Source of the DNA: Pogostemon cablin
Taxonomy: Eukaryota; Streptophyta; Magnoliopsida; Lamiales; Lamiaceae
Direction of reading: 5' to 3'
Assembly: GCA_023678885.1 (NCBI GenBank)
Contig: CM042955.1
Location: 38,782,088 to 38,846,087 of the forward strand
DNA length: 64,000 nt
Numbering within the stretch: the stretch's first letter is position 1; every line of letters begins with the position of its first letter. Positions 22,933 to 34,135 of the stretch are shown one piece after another. The notes beneath the pieces were generated by a model. That model saw nothing but the letters and a program-made list of their open reading frames with translations. It ran no database searches and had not been told where the DNA came from. Position numbers and translations under genes: made by a program.

Positions 22933-24587
22933 TGATTAGCCATAACTTGTAGTCGGGTTGACCAATTCAAGAATTTATCGAACCACAGGGAGGTCGATGC
23001 TAGCACTTAAGCGATATCACGTTTATCACGATTTTATAGAGACGAATCATAGATGGATGGTTTGGGTAACAAGTAATTAAATGAAAGTAGACAAGCAATA
23101 ATCAAATGACAAGATAAAAATGATGAATGAGTGGTTTTCCAAATTAAGTAGAAGTGAGATTAACAACACTAATGAAGTGGTAACTTATGGATTCATGCAT
23201 TAAACTCATATGTATCAAGGGTTAAGACTAAGGGCCAACACTTATACCACCTAAACTTCCTCTCAAAATGAATAGGATGTAGATCATTTGCACAATCTCA
23301 AAATAGCTCAAAGGTTGGTTCTAAATTAAACTATTCCAACTAGGTACTAAGTTCAATTATAGAATCCCTTCATATAATCAATTGACTTCTCAATCTAACT
23401 AATCACATGTTCCATCAAAGGGTTCTAAATAATAAAGGACTTCTCAATCACTTTACCATCTATAATGCACATGAGGTGTTTGATGAAATGATTCACTTGA
23501 CTATCCTAAGCACATAATTGATTTCTCAATCTAATCATATAATTAGAACAATCAAACACACAAAACATCATAGATCTCAAGATATAAAAGCACCAATGAT
23601 AGAAAATCAAATATCCCCATCAACATATGAATTTAATTACATAGATCCACAAATTAACCAACAACCTTCATGTTGCTAATCTCACAAGGGAGATTAGCCT
23701 ACAATCTTCATAAGATCCATAACATAGACATTATAATTCTTACAAATCATGATAAACTAAAGGATTAACACAAAATTGGAATGAAAACTCCCTTGGAAAT
23801 GGATCCAATTGAATCTCCCTTCTTCCTTTGGTGATCACCCAAGCTTCCTTGCTTCTTCACTTGATTTGGATGGAGGAAATTATGGAGAGATGATGTAGAT
23901 CTCAAAAATGGATGAATGGGATGGAGAATATGGTGTGAAATCAAAGGAATGGTGTGTGAGGTGTGTGGGAACAGTAGAATTTCGGATCTTCTCTCATAAA
24001 ATCTGAATGGAGGGGTATTTATACCCTTATGGGCCTTCTAGAAGGATTCTGATTTTTTTCTGGTCCAAGACACGACACGAGTTGTGTGGCGCAACACGGC
24101 CATGAGGTGCCCGTGTTGCGTGAACTGATGCTCCCGCACGGCCATCGCTTACAGGCCCGTGTTGGCTACACGGGTCGTGTGCTGCAACACGAGTCGAGCT
24201 CCGCAACACGGCCAAGTGGTGGTCGTGTTGGATGAATAGATGTTGCTACACGACCATTCTGGACAGGCCCGTGTTAGCTACACGAGTCGTGCACTGCGAC
24301 ACGGCTCGTGCCACCGACACGGCCAGTCGTGTTGCTGCTGCCCTGATTCCTTCACTATTTTGGCTCGTTCTCCCTCGTTTCAACTCCAAATTGAGATCCG
24401 CTTTTTCCTACATCTTCCTTATCATGTTTAGCATCAAATAAAAAGTGAAAATAGTAGGTTTAAGCTCATTCACACACATTTCCATGAAAACACAAAACAC
24501 AACCAAATAACACATAAAATACGGATAAAATAATACGAAAACACATATAAAAAGACACTAAAATCTAGGTGAAAATATCACTCATCA
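22933..24587 (-). repeat. 3' LTR of element A
   Basis: 1655 bp; minus-strand sense starts TGATGAGTGATATTTT and ends GGCTAATCA. TATA box TATAAATA at 24016-24023. The CACGGCC-type word array lies at about 24070-24335, upstream of the TATA box. Confidence 0.87.
24070..24335 (-). repeat. Dyad word array in the 3' LTR of A (long form)
   Basis: Words such as CAACACGGCCA, GGCCCGTGTTGGCTACACGG and GGTCGTGTTG in both orientations. The 5' LTR copy (30890-30995) lacks the part between two of these words. Confidence 0.83.
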
Positions 24588-26757
24588 CACCCCCAAACTT
24601 AAAGTGTTGTGCGTCCTCGCACAACGAAAATGATAAACCATGAGGAGTGATTTTCACATAGGAAAAGACTAAACGAACATAAGTAATAACACGTCAATAG
24701 CAATAAGAATTACAAACTATGCTAAGGCATCCTACATCAATAAAATCATAACATGAGAAATTAACAAGTTCAATCAAAAGAGAATAAAGTGTAATATAGT
24801 CCCTTTTAGTCCAAGCCTTACATAGGTTATAAATTTCACTCAACACTCTTTAAAGTAGGTAAATCAACACTCATCAATTGATTGGCTTGACTCGCTATAA
24901 GCTTGCTCGTGGACTACATTCACAAACCGCCAAGGTTTCCATTAATGATCAAAAAGGTCTTTCATTAAGGATGTAATGATAGGCTCTTTGGTAGGGTATG
25001 GAAGATATGGATAATAGTGACTAAGCAAGTGTAAGTAATCGAAGAGACGGCCAATTTCTCCAACTTCTCCACTTTTCTTTCTTTCTTTCTCAACTTTGGT
25101 AATCACAAGTACTAATCATCAACTTTCTTTAGATTTTTATCTTCTTTTAATGCATGCTTCCTTCTTTGAACTTTTAAGTACTTGAGCATATTGTTATTGC
25201 TTTGCTCATTTTCTTGTTTTGGGGTTGCATGTCCATTCTTTCTTGTGCTCTTTTTCATCCTTTTTCTTGCTTGTTTACCATTTCCTTTTTTCTTTTTCTT
25301 CTTTATCAAACCTCTCTAGTTACCATCTCCTCAATCACCCACACAAATGGTATATATGTAAGGCTTAAGTGGGTAATCATGGCTTGTAATGTGCTTATAT
25401 CACAATAAATAGGCTTTAAAGCTCAAAGTGGTTGACTAGGGATGATGTTCATGGTAGGGAAATATATGGTAATGACTATAATAACAAGGATGGCCTTAGA
25501 TCATGTCACTAATCTCCACAAATTGGGCTCGTTCCTATAGTCCTTGAGCAAATTCTAGCTTATCAAACACAACCAATCCTCTCATGAAGAAAAATACCAT
25601 GTATGCACGGTTGAGGCTCAAATGCTCACAAGCTTGTGCTCGGACCTTAAGAAACTTATTACACCACATCCATCTCAAAATTGAACAAGTTAAGTAAAAC
25701 ATGTCACAATTCGAAAGTGTAGAGATTCTTAATCATAACTTGTCATCACTTACTACCACAACATATCACCATTCATGTTCAAAAATGACTCACAACATCC
25801 CAAAACAAACCACCAAACATACCAAGACAAAAATAAGAAAACACACAAAACATAAAATAAAGACTCAACAAACAAGAAACAAAACAAAAACGCATAACAT
25901 GCAAAAACAAAAATCACCATCATTAACAATAAAGCACACATTCAAATCATCCATAACAATGTAAGCTCACAATCATCCCAACCTTATTGAAAAAGGAAAT
26001 CCTAAATTACGAAAATAACATCCCAAAAACATAACACATGAAGTAACATGCTAATCCATTCAATTCAAATCAAAATCAATTAGAAGTGATAAGGTATAGA
26101 GTACTCCCTCAATAAGCATTTGGTAAGGAAAGCGTTCGCTCCAAGCTCCATTCGTGCTTCCAATACCCTTCATTCATACTCAAAACTCATACAACACCAT
26201 TAGCTCCACAATTGCATTAAAAATATGGATTCACATGCACTTCAACACAACCAATCATACCAAAATCCAACCAAAACTCATGAGAAAAATTTTAAAATTG
26301 GGTGAATATTACAAAAAAAAAACCTATCATCATCAATATATCATCATATCAAACTTAAGTGGTGAGTCACACCACGCACTCTCCCCCCAAACTTAAATCG
26401 AACTAAGAGGTGAGAATTAAGTTTGTAAAAAGTGGTGGGACTTACCCTTGTAGTTTCCATTGATAATCTTCTTGTGAAGAAGTAAACGCATCCACACGAC
26501 TCAAGCCATGTTCACCATGCACTTTTCCCCCAAACTTGACTCGATACAAGAGTCGAGAATTAAGTTTGCAACAAATGGAGACATTTTTACTCAAATCCAT
26601 GAAGCACTTCTCCTTTCTTCAACATGCATTTTTCTCACAAGCACAATCCACCTACAAGACCAAAATAAACAACAAAAAGCATCAAAATAACAAAAGAATG
26701 GGTTGCCTCCCATTTAGCGCTAAGTTTAACGTCTTCAAGCCGGACGGAATTTTACGA
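24588..26757 (-). other. 3' noncoding region of element A
   Basis: About 2.2 kb without a coding frame between the gag-protease stop and the 3' LTR. It begins (minus sense) with the conserved GACGTTAAA...GGGAGGCAACCC block (26700-26745) and ends with the polypurine tract, the complement of CACCCCCAAACTT at 24588. Element J shows the same region at 62192-64000, for example around 25701 and 63312. Confidence 0.7.
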
Positions 26758-29604
26758 TCATTGGACCAAAGGATGGTCCATCCCACTTTCTCCTCGCATC
26801 CTCACTTTGAACATTAGCTTGGCCTTCTTCTTGTCCACTAGCTCAACCTCTCCATTCTTGCTCACTAGCATCAAATCGTCATCAAGAAGTGATTCTAGTG
26901 GACTTCCTCTTTCTCCTTTGTCAAGTTTCCAATCGAGGTTCGGAGCTTTCTTTCTATCAACATCACAAGAAGACAAGTTAGCATTTGACAATTTCATATA
27001 ACCATGAAGAAATGAATTTAAATTGTCAAAGAGAAGAGAATCATGATCATCGAAATCATCCGGAGGCTTTAAGTGAGACTTGGCTCCTTTTTCCTTCTTA
27101 CACATGAACGTGACACTCTTTCCTTTTGAGCTCAAGGATAACTCTTCTCTACCAACATCAATTCTTGCTCTTCCCGTAGCTAGAAATGGCCTTCCCAAAA
27201 TGAGTGGAACTTTGGGGTCCGCCTTCACTTCCAAAATCATGAAGTCGACCGGGAAAGCTAGCCCCTTCACCTTTACCTCCACGTCTTCAACAATTCCTAG
27301 TGGCTTTACAACCTCACCATTGACAACTTCAAGACGGATAGTAGTAGGCTTTAGCTTTCCAATTGCAAGGTCTTTGAACGTGGCATGAGACATCACGTTA
27401 ACGCTTGCCCCCAAGTCACACAATGCATCAAGGGTACCTTTCTTTTCAAAATCACAAGGGATAATGAACTTCCCCGGATCACCAACTTTTGTAGGCCCCC
27501 CTTTTTGCATTGATCCACTTGCTTCGGGTTGCTCTTCTTTTCTTTTTTTCTCATACTTTTTCTTGAGCTCTTTCACATACTCCTCAAACTCCTTTTTCTT
27601 CTCCTCTTTTACAAACATTTGTGGATAGGGAATAGGGAATGGAGTGATCGGAATACCCCAATAATCACGTTTGTACTCCTCTTCTTTACCCTTTTCTTCA
27701 ACTTTCTTTTCCTCTTGCACCCTTTTCCACTTAGGTATCCATTTAGGCTTTTGCTCTTCTTTCATTTCTTCAACAACCTTGCTTTCCACCAACCCTTCTT
27801 CAACCTTTCTTTCCTCTTCCATTTCAACAAATAAACATTGAGCTTTCGGATTAACCTCGGTTGTGGCTGGAAATTTCCCTTTCTCATTAGCATTCATTGA
27901 GCTCGCCATTTGACCAAATGAATACTCCAAGGCTTTGAGTCTTCTATCATTGTTTTCTTCAATGGCCTTGAATTTTCTTTCAATCATTTCCTCTTGATTT
28001 TTGTTGGAAGCAATCAATTTTTCAATTAGTTCTTCGGTAGTCGCCTTCCCTTCATTATTTGGCGCTTTAGCTCCCGGATGATACCCCGGAGGATAAGCAA
28101 CCGCATTATTTGGGTTTGCATAAGAGAAATTATCTTGCCTCCTTGGTTGTTGTGGATAAGAACTTCCACTTCCTTGGCTAGTGAACCCTCCTTGCCTTGG
28201 TTGTTGTTGTGAATGTGAACTTCCACTACTTTGAGCGTTGAATCCCCCTTGCCTTTGTGGATAACTTCCTTGATTTTGATGGAAATTACCTTGGTAATTG
28301 TTTTGATAATTACCTTGATAATTTCTTCCTTGCATATAAGACACATCCTCAACACGTGGCATAGAGTTGGTCCATTGTTCACCATTCACAGCATTCGGAG
28401 GTAGCACACCTTGCTCGACTTGTAGCCCCTCAACCATATTCACTCCTTGATTGTTCATACTTTGATTCAAGCTCATTTGTTTAACAACTTCCGCCACTAT
28501 CTTTTCCATGCTTGGCATACTTGATTCAACACTTACACTCTTCACACTAAACTGTTGTCCTTTATCATAACTTTCAAAACCATAGCTTCCACTAACTCTC
28601 TCCGATGGCCATTGATAAACATTTGTAGCAATCTCATCAAAAATTCGAATAGCCCTTTCCGGAGTTACACCTAGTACGGATCCTCCTGCCGAGGCATCAA
28701 CAAGCACTCTTTGTCCGTTCACAAGTCCTTGATAGAAAAATCCAACTTGTTGATTCTCCGGGAAACCATGTTGTGGACACTTGCGTAGCATTTCTTTGAA
28801 CCTTTCCCACGCTTCATAAAAGCTCTCTTGAGGCATTTGCTTGAATTGCGTGATCAAGCTCTTCATTTGAAGTGTCTTTGACGGTGGGAAGTACTTGTTT
28901 AAAAACAATTGTGCTAGCTCGTCCCAAGTGTTGCACGTACCGGGAGTAATGGTGGAGAGCCATGTTCTTGCTCTATCCCTCAAGGAGAATGGGAATAACC
29001 TCATCTTTATGCAATCCTCGCTCACTCCGTTCATCTTTACTGTGTTGGCAATCTCCACAAACTGAGCTAGATGAGCGTTAGGATCTTCATTCGGAGCTCC
29101 ACCAAACTGTTGCTCTCTCACCAATGAAATCAAGCCCATTTTAAACTCAAAGTTGTTGGCATGAATTGGTGGTCCCATCATTTGTGGAATTGCCCTTGGC
29201 ATGAAGAAGTCCCGTATCACCCGTTGATCATTTTGAACTCCATGTTGAACTGGAGGTGGAGGTGGTGGCACATAAGCTTGTTGTTGAGGAGGATAAGGTT
29301 GTTGAAAACCTTGTTGAATCATCGCTTGTTGCACAAGTTGTTGAATATAGGCTTGATTGTTTATAGCTCCATGATTTTGATAGGCTTGTTGAGGAGGATT
29401 CTCATTGAATTGATGTGCGTTGTCATGCACGTTCATATTGTGTCCTCCTTCCCCATCATGCTCTATCCCAACACGATTGTCACCTTGAAAATTCTCCATT
29501 GAATTACTATTTTTGGCTTTGTTCTCTCTTCTCTTTCTCCTCAAAGTGTTTTCAAGCTCTAGATCAATTTGTTCGACTTGCTTCACTTTTGACCTCGTTT
29601 GCAT
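26758..29604 (-). CDS. gag: Intact Athila gag-protease polyprotein of element A
   Basis: 948 codons with no interruption; start MQTRSKVKQVEQ at 29604, close after the primer site as usual. Basic N-terminus, then a Gln/Pro-rich stretch, then the Retrotrans_gag core at about residues 160-310 (IKMRLFPFSLRDRARTWLS, FYEAWERFKEMLRKCPQHG). Next come Asn/Gln/Gly repeats (NYQGNYQNNYQGN) and a Lys/Glu-rich linker with DYWGIP. The retropepsin has DLGAS at about residue 730 and LILGRPFLAT at about 800. No CCHC zinc knuckle seen. The ORF ends without entering RT. Product would assemble particles; it may supply gag to relatives. Intact frame and matching LTRs suggest recent activity. Confidence 0.9.
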   Translation of the reverse strand: MQTRSKVKQVEQIDLELENTLRRKRRENKAKNSNSMENFQGDNRVGIEHDGEGGHNMNVHDNAHQFNENPPQQAYQNHGAINNQAYIQQLVQQAMIQQGFQQPYPPQQQAYVPPPPPPVQHGVQNDQRVIRDFFMPRAIPQMMGPPIHANNFEFKMGLISLVREQQFGGAPNEDPNAHLAQFVEIANTVKMNGVSEDCIKMRLFPFSLRDRARTWLSTITPGTCNTWDELAQLFLNKYFPPSKTLQMKSLITQFKQMPQESFYEAWERFKEMLRKCPQHGFPENQQVGFFYQGLVNGQRVLVDASAGGSVLGVTPERAIRIFDEIATNVYQWPSERVSGSYGFESYDKGQQFSVKSVSVESSMPSMEKIVAEVVKQMSLNQSMNNQGVNMVEGLQVEQGVLPPNAVNGEQWTNSMPRVEDVSYMQGRNYQGNYQNNYQGNFHQNQGSYPQRQGGFNAQSSGSSHSQQQPRQGGFTSQGSGSSYPQQPRRQDNFSYANPNNAVAYPPGYHPGAKAPNNEGKATTEELIEKLIASNKNQEEMIERKFKAIEENNDRRLKALEYSFGQMASSMNANEKGKFPATTEVNPKAQCLFVEMEEERKVEEGLVESKVVEEMKEEQKPKWIPKWKRVQEEKKVEEKGKEEEYKRDYWGIPITPFPIPYPQMFVKEEKKKEFEEYVKELKKKYEKKRKEEQPEASGSMQKGGPTKVGDPGKFIIPCDFEKKGTLDALCDLGASVNVMSHATFKDLAIGKLKPTTIRLEVVNGEVVKPLGIVEDVEVKVKGLAFPVDFMILEVKADPKVPLILGRPFLATGRARIDVGREELSLSSKGKSVTFMCKKEKGAKSHLKPPDDFDDHDSLLFDNLNSFLHGYMKLSNANLSSCDVDRKKAPNLDWKLDKGERGSPLESLLDDDLMLVSKNGEVELVDKKKAKLMFKVRMRGESGMDHPLVQ

Positions 29605-29732
29605 ACACCTTCAAGACGAGAAATTAGAACAAATTTTCACAAAGCAAATACAAGTAATAAATAGAAGAAAAAAAATGTCTCTAGTAAGATCGCTCTAAAC
29701 GTTCCTTCTTTAAGCTACTAGCAACCGTTACC

Positions 29733-29750
29733 TCCCCGGCAACGGCGCCA
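29733..29750 (-). promoter_or_regulatory. Primer-binding site of element A (tRNA-Asp)
   Basis: Minus strand reads TGGCGCCGTTGCCGGGGA, an exact complement of the plant tRNA-Asp 3' end, 2 nt after the 5' LTR. Confidence 0.87.
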
Positions 29751-29752
29751 TT

Positions 29753-31253
29753 TGATTAGCCATAACTTGTAGTCGGGTTGACCAATTCAAGAATTTATCG
29801 AACCACAGGGAGGTCGATGCTAGCACTTAAGCGATATCACGTTTATCACGATTTTATAGAGACGAATCATAGATGGATGGTTTGGGTAACAAGTAATTAA
29901 ATGAAAGTAGACAAGCAATAATCAAATGACAAGATAAAAATGATGAATGAGTGGTTTTCCAAATTAAGTAGAAGTGAGATTAACAACACTAATGAAGTGG
30001 TAACTTATGGATTCATGCATTAAACTCATATGTATCAAGGGTTAAGACTAAGGGCCAACACTTATACCACCTAAACTTCCTCTCGAAATGAATAGGATGT
30101 AGATCATTTGCACAATCTCAAAATAGCTCAAAGGTTGGTTCTAAATTAAACTATTCCAACTAGGTACTAAGTTCAATTATAGAATCCCTTCATATAATCA
30201 ATTGACTTCTCAATCTAACTAATCACATGTTCCATCAAAGGGTTCTAAATAATAAAGGACTTCTCAATCACTTTACCATCTATAATGCACATGAGGTGTT
30301 TGATGAAATGATTCACTTGACTATCCTAAGCACATAATTGATTTCTCAATCTAATCATATAATTAGAACAATCAAACACACAAAACATCATAGATCTCAA
30401 GATATAAAAGCACCAATGATAGAAAATCAAATATCCCCATCAACATATGAATTTAATTACATAGATCCATAAATTAACCAACAACCTTCATGTTGCTAAT
30501 CTCACAAGGGAGATTAGCCTACAATCTTCATAAGATCCATAACATAGACATTATAATTCTTACAAATCATGATAAACTAAAGGATTAACACAAAATTGGA
30601 ATGAAAACTCCCTTGGAAATGGATCCAATTGAATCTCCCTTCTTCCTTTGGTGATCACTCAAGCTTCCATGCTTCTTCACTTGATTTGGATGGAGGAAAT
30701 TATGGAGAGATGATGTAGATCTCAAAAATGGATGAATGGGATGGAGAATATGGTGTGAAATCAAAGGAATGGTGTGTGAGGTGTGTGGGAACAGTAGAAT
30801 TTCGGATCTTCTCTCATAAAATCTGAATGGAGGGGTATTTATACCCTTATGGGCCTTCTAGAAGGATTCTGAATTTTTTCTGGTCCAAGACACGACACGA
30901 GTCGTGTGGCGCAACACGGCCATTCTGGACAGGCCCGTGTTAGCTACACGAGTCGTGCACTGCGACACGGCTCGTGCCACTGACACGGCCAGTCGTGTTG
31001 CTGCTGCCTTGATTCCTTCACTGTTTTGGCTCGTTCTCCCTCGTTTCAACTCCAAATTGAGATCCGCTTTTTCCTACATCTTCCTTATCATGTTTAGCAT
31101 CAAATAAAAAGTGAAAATAGTAGGTTTAAGCTCATTCACACACATTTCCATGAAAACACAAAACACAACCAAATAACACATAAAATACGGATAAAATAAT
31201 ACGAAAACACATATAAAAAGACACTAAAATCTAGGTGAAAATATCACTCATCA
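29753..31253 (-). repeat. 5' LTR of element A
   Basis: 1501 bp, very close to the 3' LTR outside the array. TATA box at 30836-30843; short word array at 30890-30995. Confidence 0.87.
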
Positions 31254-32727
31254 CTTAAATATCAATAAACTTATGCGCAAATCATGGTGGGAATAATGCA
31301 AGTACAATTCTCATTCTCACTAATCCTTTCAAGGTAGTTTATGCACTCACACTCATAGTGGAAATTGTGGACATGTTTACACTCATAATCTATTCACATG
31401 TACGCATTACCATAAGCTTGCCACAAGTCTCAAACTCTACATCACTATTGAAGTGTGTCAATCATTGAATCAAATAGGACTTTATATTTGGATGTAATGA
31501 AGGCTCTTTGGTAGGGGTAGGGATATATGGATAAAAGTGACTCAAATATGTGTGTGGATGATTAGAAAAGACGTCTCCCTTCTCGTCAAGCACTACTCCT
31601 TAATCATAAATTCACTTTTCATGTACTTCACATCCCTTCCTTTCTTAACTCTTGAACTTAAGCATTTCTTTTTGTAGCTCTTTTTCTCCATATCTTTTGC
31701 AATATAAATTTGAGCTTTTCTTTCTTTTTTATAGTTCTTATGCTCTTTTGTTTTTTTTTTTTAGATCTTCATTCATTTTATTTTCTTGCTTACACATCAT
31801 CATTCACTATCTCTCATTACATTTCAAGCACAAAATTCTTAATTTCCTTTCCAAGCACAATTTTTGATTTTCTCTTCATAACCTCCTTTAATAACCATCT
31901 CCAACAATCACCCACACAAAAGGTTTTATGTAAAGGCTTAAGTGGGTTTTATTGGCTTGTAATGAGCTAATAATCAAAGAATAGGCTTCATAGGCTCAAA
32001 ATGGTTTACAAGGGAACAATGTTATGGTAAGGATATTATTTGGCTAGTGACTTCAATTTTCAAGGATGACCTAAGATCATTTTCAACAATCTCCACACAA
32101 TGTAGCCTCAAGCAAGACGAATGGCAAGTTCTAGAATACATACACATGAATGATGCACACATAAAAAAAAAGAATCACATAATATTTGTGCATTCAAGGC
32201 TCAAAATCTCACGGTTCATCAATAGTGTAAAAAAACAAGCATCACACAAGTAAATTCCCAACCATAACAAGTACACAAGCTCATATCTATTCAACCACAT
32301 GATCTAACTCAATCTCATAGTCTCAAACAATCACCAAATTAGCTCCACAAGAGAAGATTCAATAATAAGCAATCAAGGAACGACTCACAAAAATAAGAGG
32401 AACAAAAAGTGCGCTGGTTAAAAATGTACAACTAAGAGCAATACGAGCATGTAACAAAATAAACTATCCCGGCCCCTAAACTTAAATTTAACTAAGAGTT
32501 GAATTTTAGTTTGAATAGAGTTTTGTTACCAATTTTGTTGCACTTCTTTCTTCTCTTCAAGACCATCACCGGAAGCTCCTTCATGTTCCTAAAAAAAGAC
32601 AAGAAACACGATAAAAACTAAAAACAACTAAGAAAAGAAATTAAATGAAAGAAATAAAGATAATGATGGGTTGCCTCCCATCCAGCGCTAAGTTTAACGT
32701 CTTCAAGCCGGACGGGATATGGAAAAC
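31254..32727 (-). other. 3' noncoding region of element B
   Basis: No ORF of note. It holds the conserved GACGTTAAA...GGGAGGCAACCC block at 32668-32713 and T-rich runs near 31750. After the insertion of A it resumes at 22932-22763. Confidence 0.65.
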
Positions 32728-33930
32728 TCATCGAAATGGCCAAGGATATCGTTCGTTCTTGCCATCAAATTTTAATCTTTGTGCTTCTTCCTCTATTAGG
32801 CATTTGTGGCAAGTAACGACCTCGGTAGCATCCTTCGAGATTGGCTTTAGAAATTCAACTCGCTTGAGCTTGCATTCCATTAACCGCTCTTTTCTCAACC
32901 ACCACTTATTCCTTTTTATCAAGTAAGTTCCCAACAATTCTTCAAGCTCTCTTTTGTACCTAAGGCATTGAGAAGAATCAATAGGTAAAACAAAGTCAAT
33001 ATAAATAATATTTTGAAATTCAATGCAACTTAAAGAGTTAAAAGATGTAGAAATGCTCATTTCACTCCCAAACTCATCATCAAGTGCTCTTAGACCTTGT
33101 TCCACTTCATCGAATTCATACTCATCACTTGATTCTTCATCTTCACTTGAATTTTTCTCATCAACAAGAGACAAGAAATCTTGGATAATCTCTTCATTCT
33201 CAAAGCTCTCTTCTACCTTATGCTCTTTACTCCTCTCACTTTCCTCCTCTAAGCTTTCTTTTACCTTGTCTTCCTTATCCTCAATAAGCTCAGCATCTCT
33301 TGAGTCTTCTTCATAATCCCCCGAACACTCTTCTACATATAACTCTTCTTCAATATTTTCATCAAAATTCTCCATTTCATGAAGAGTGTTCCGTTCTTGT
33401 ATCATTTGACTCAATTGGCGTTCAATGTCCTCAAATCTCCTCTCCTCTTCCTCAACTTTTCTCTTTCTTTCTTCCCTTCCTTCTTCAAGCATTTTCATTA
33501 TTTGACTTAATTGATCTTGCAATGAAGGTTTTCCCTTATCATATGGTGGACACTCTTCTTGGAAATTTTCTCGGACATACCCATTGTGCATACATGTTCC
33601 ATTTTTCATTTGGTAATTGGGCATGTTCCACATTTGTCCCCCATTAAAGTTGGAAGTAGGTATTGAGTAGGCATTTTGAGGCTCATAGCTTGAAAGACTT
33701 GGTTGAAAATTTTGCCTTGTATCACTTCCATAAGCATATCTTCTAAGCATTTCCATCAAGGCATTATTTTCGGATAGAGGAGTAACCGTAGGAACTTGAT
33801 TGTTGTAACAATTTGGTATGGAATAAGTATTTCCTTGATACGGTTGAAATGTATTCACATTGTAAGCTCCTTGCCATCCCTCGTATATTCCATTATTGTA
33901 GTATTGATCCATTTTTACTCTTGTTCTCAA
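32728..33930 (-). CDS. Uncharacterised 400-residue protein of element B
   Basis: Intact 400-codon frame. Start chosen at MRTRVKMDQYYNN, about 190 bp after the primer site, where gag would begin. The N-terminal third is rich in Asn, Tyr and Gln. The middle is a highly charged, probably coiled-coil segment (EEGREERKRKVEEEERRFED) followed by an acidic stretch rich in Glu, Asp and Ser. The C-terminus is different: YKRELEELLGTYLIKRNKWW then a Lys/Arg-rich tail with a single CHKC. I see neither the gag core nor a protease motif. It occupies the gag position in a recently moved element, so a structural or nucleic-acid role is possible but unproven. Confidence 0.7.
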   Translation of the reverse strand: MRTRVKMDQYYNNGIYEGWQGAYNVNTFQPYQGNTYSIPNCYNNQVPTVTPLSENNALMEMLRRYAYGSDTRQNFQPSLSSYEPQNAYSIPTSNFNGGQMWNMPNYQMKNGTCMHNGYVRENFQEECPPYDKGKPSLQDQLSQIMKMLEEGREERKRKVEEEERRFEDIERQLSQMIQERNTLHEMENFDENIEEELYVEECSGDYEEDSRDAELIEDKEDKVKESLEEESERSKEHKVEESFENEEIIQDFLSLVDEKNSSEDEESSDEYEFDEVEQGLRALDDEFGSEMSISTSFNSLSCIEFQNIIYIDFVLPIDSSQCLRYKRELEELLGTYLIKRNKWWLRKERLMECKLKRVEFLKPISKDATEVVTCHKCLIEEEAQRLKFDGKNERYPWPFR

Positions 33931-34118
33931 GATCTACTACAATTCTTCTCCGCTTACTATTTTTGGTTTTTCTCCTTCTCCCCTTCTTTCAAGGTTGATG
34001 TACCTATCAAGAAGAACAAGTAAGAACAAATTTTTCCAAAGCAAATATAAAAGCAAAAATAAAAAAAATGTCCTAAGTAGAGCTAGCAAATTCAAACACG
34101 TTACACCGAAGCCTTTCT

Positions 34119-34135
34119 CCCCGGCAACGGCGCCA
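34119..34135 (-). promoter_or_regulatory. Primer-binding site of element B (tRNA-Asp)
   Basis: Minus strand TGGCGCCGTTGCCGGGG, directly abutting the 5' LTR end CTAAGTTCA. Confidence 0.88.

Larger units (their letters stand above)
22933..31253 (-). mobile_element. Athila element A with gag-protease only (TR-GAG-like)
   Basis: 5' LTR 29753-31253, 3' LTR 22933-24587, primer site for tRNA-Asp at 29733-29750. One intact 948-codon gag-protease ORF; no RT, RNase H or integrase. LTRs are near identical except for about 154 bp missing from the 5' LTR within the word array. It sits inside the internal region of B. The flanks (TCATT and CTTAA) do not match, so I cannot show a TSD. J and D belong to the same LTR group. 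Confidence 0.85.

Noticed and set aside
25112..25309. Lys-rich 65-codon frame
   Set aside because: Low-complexity translation of the T-rich 3' region of element A.
22928..31258. Target-site duplication of element A
   Set aside because: Flanks TCATT and CTTAA do not match; a shared TATCA-like string lies 6 bp off and is not adjacent, so no TSD is claimed.
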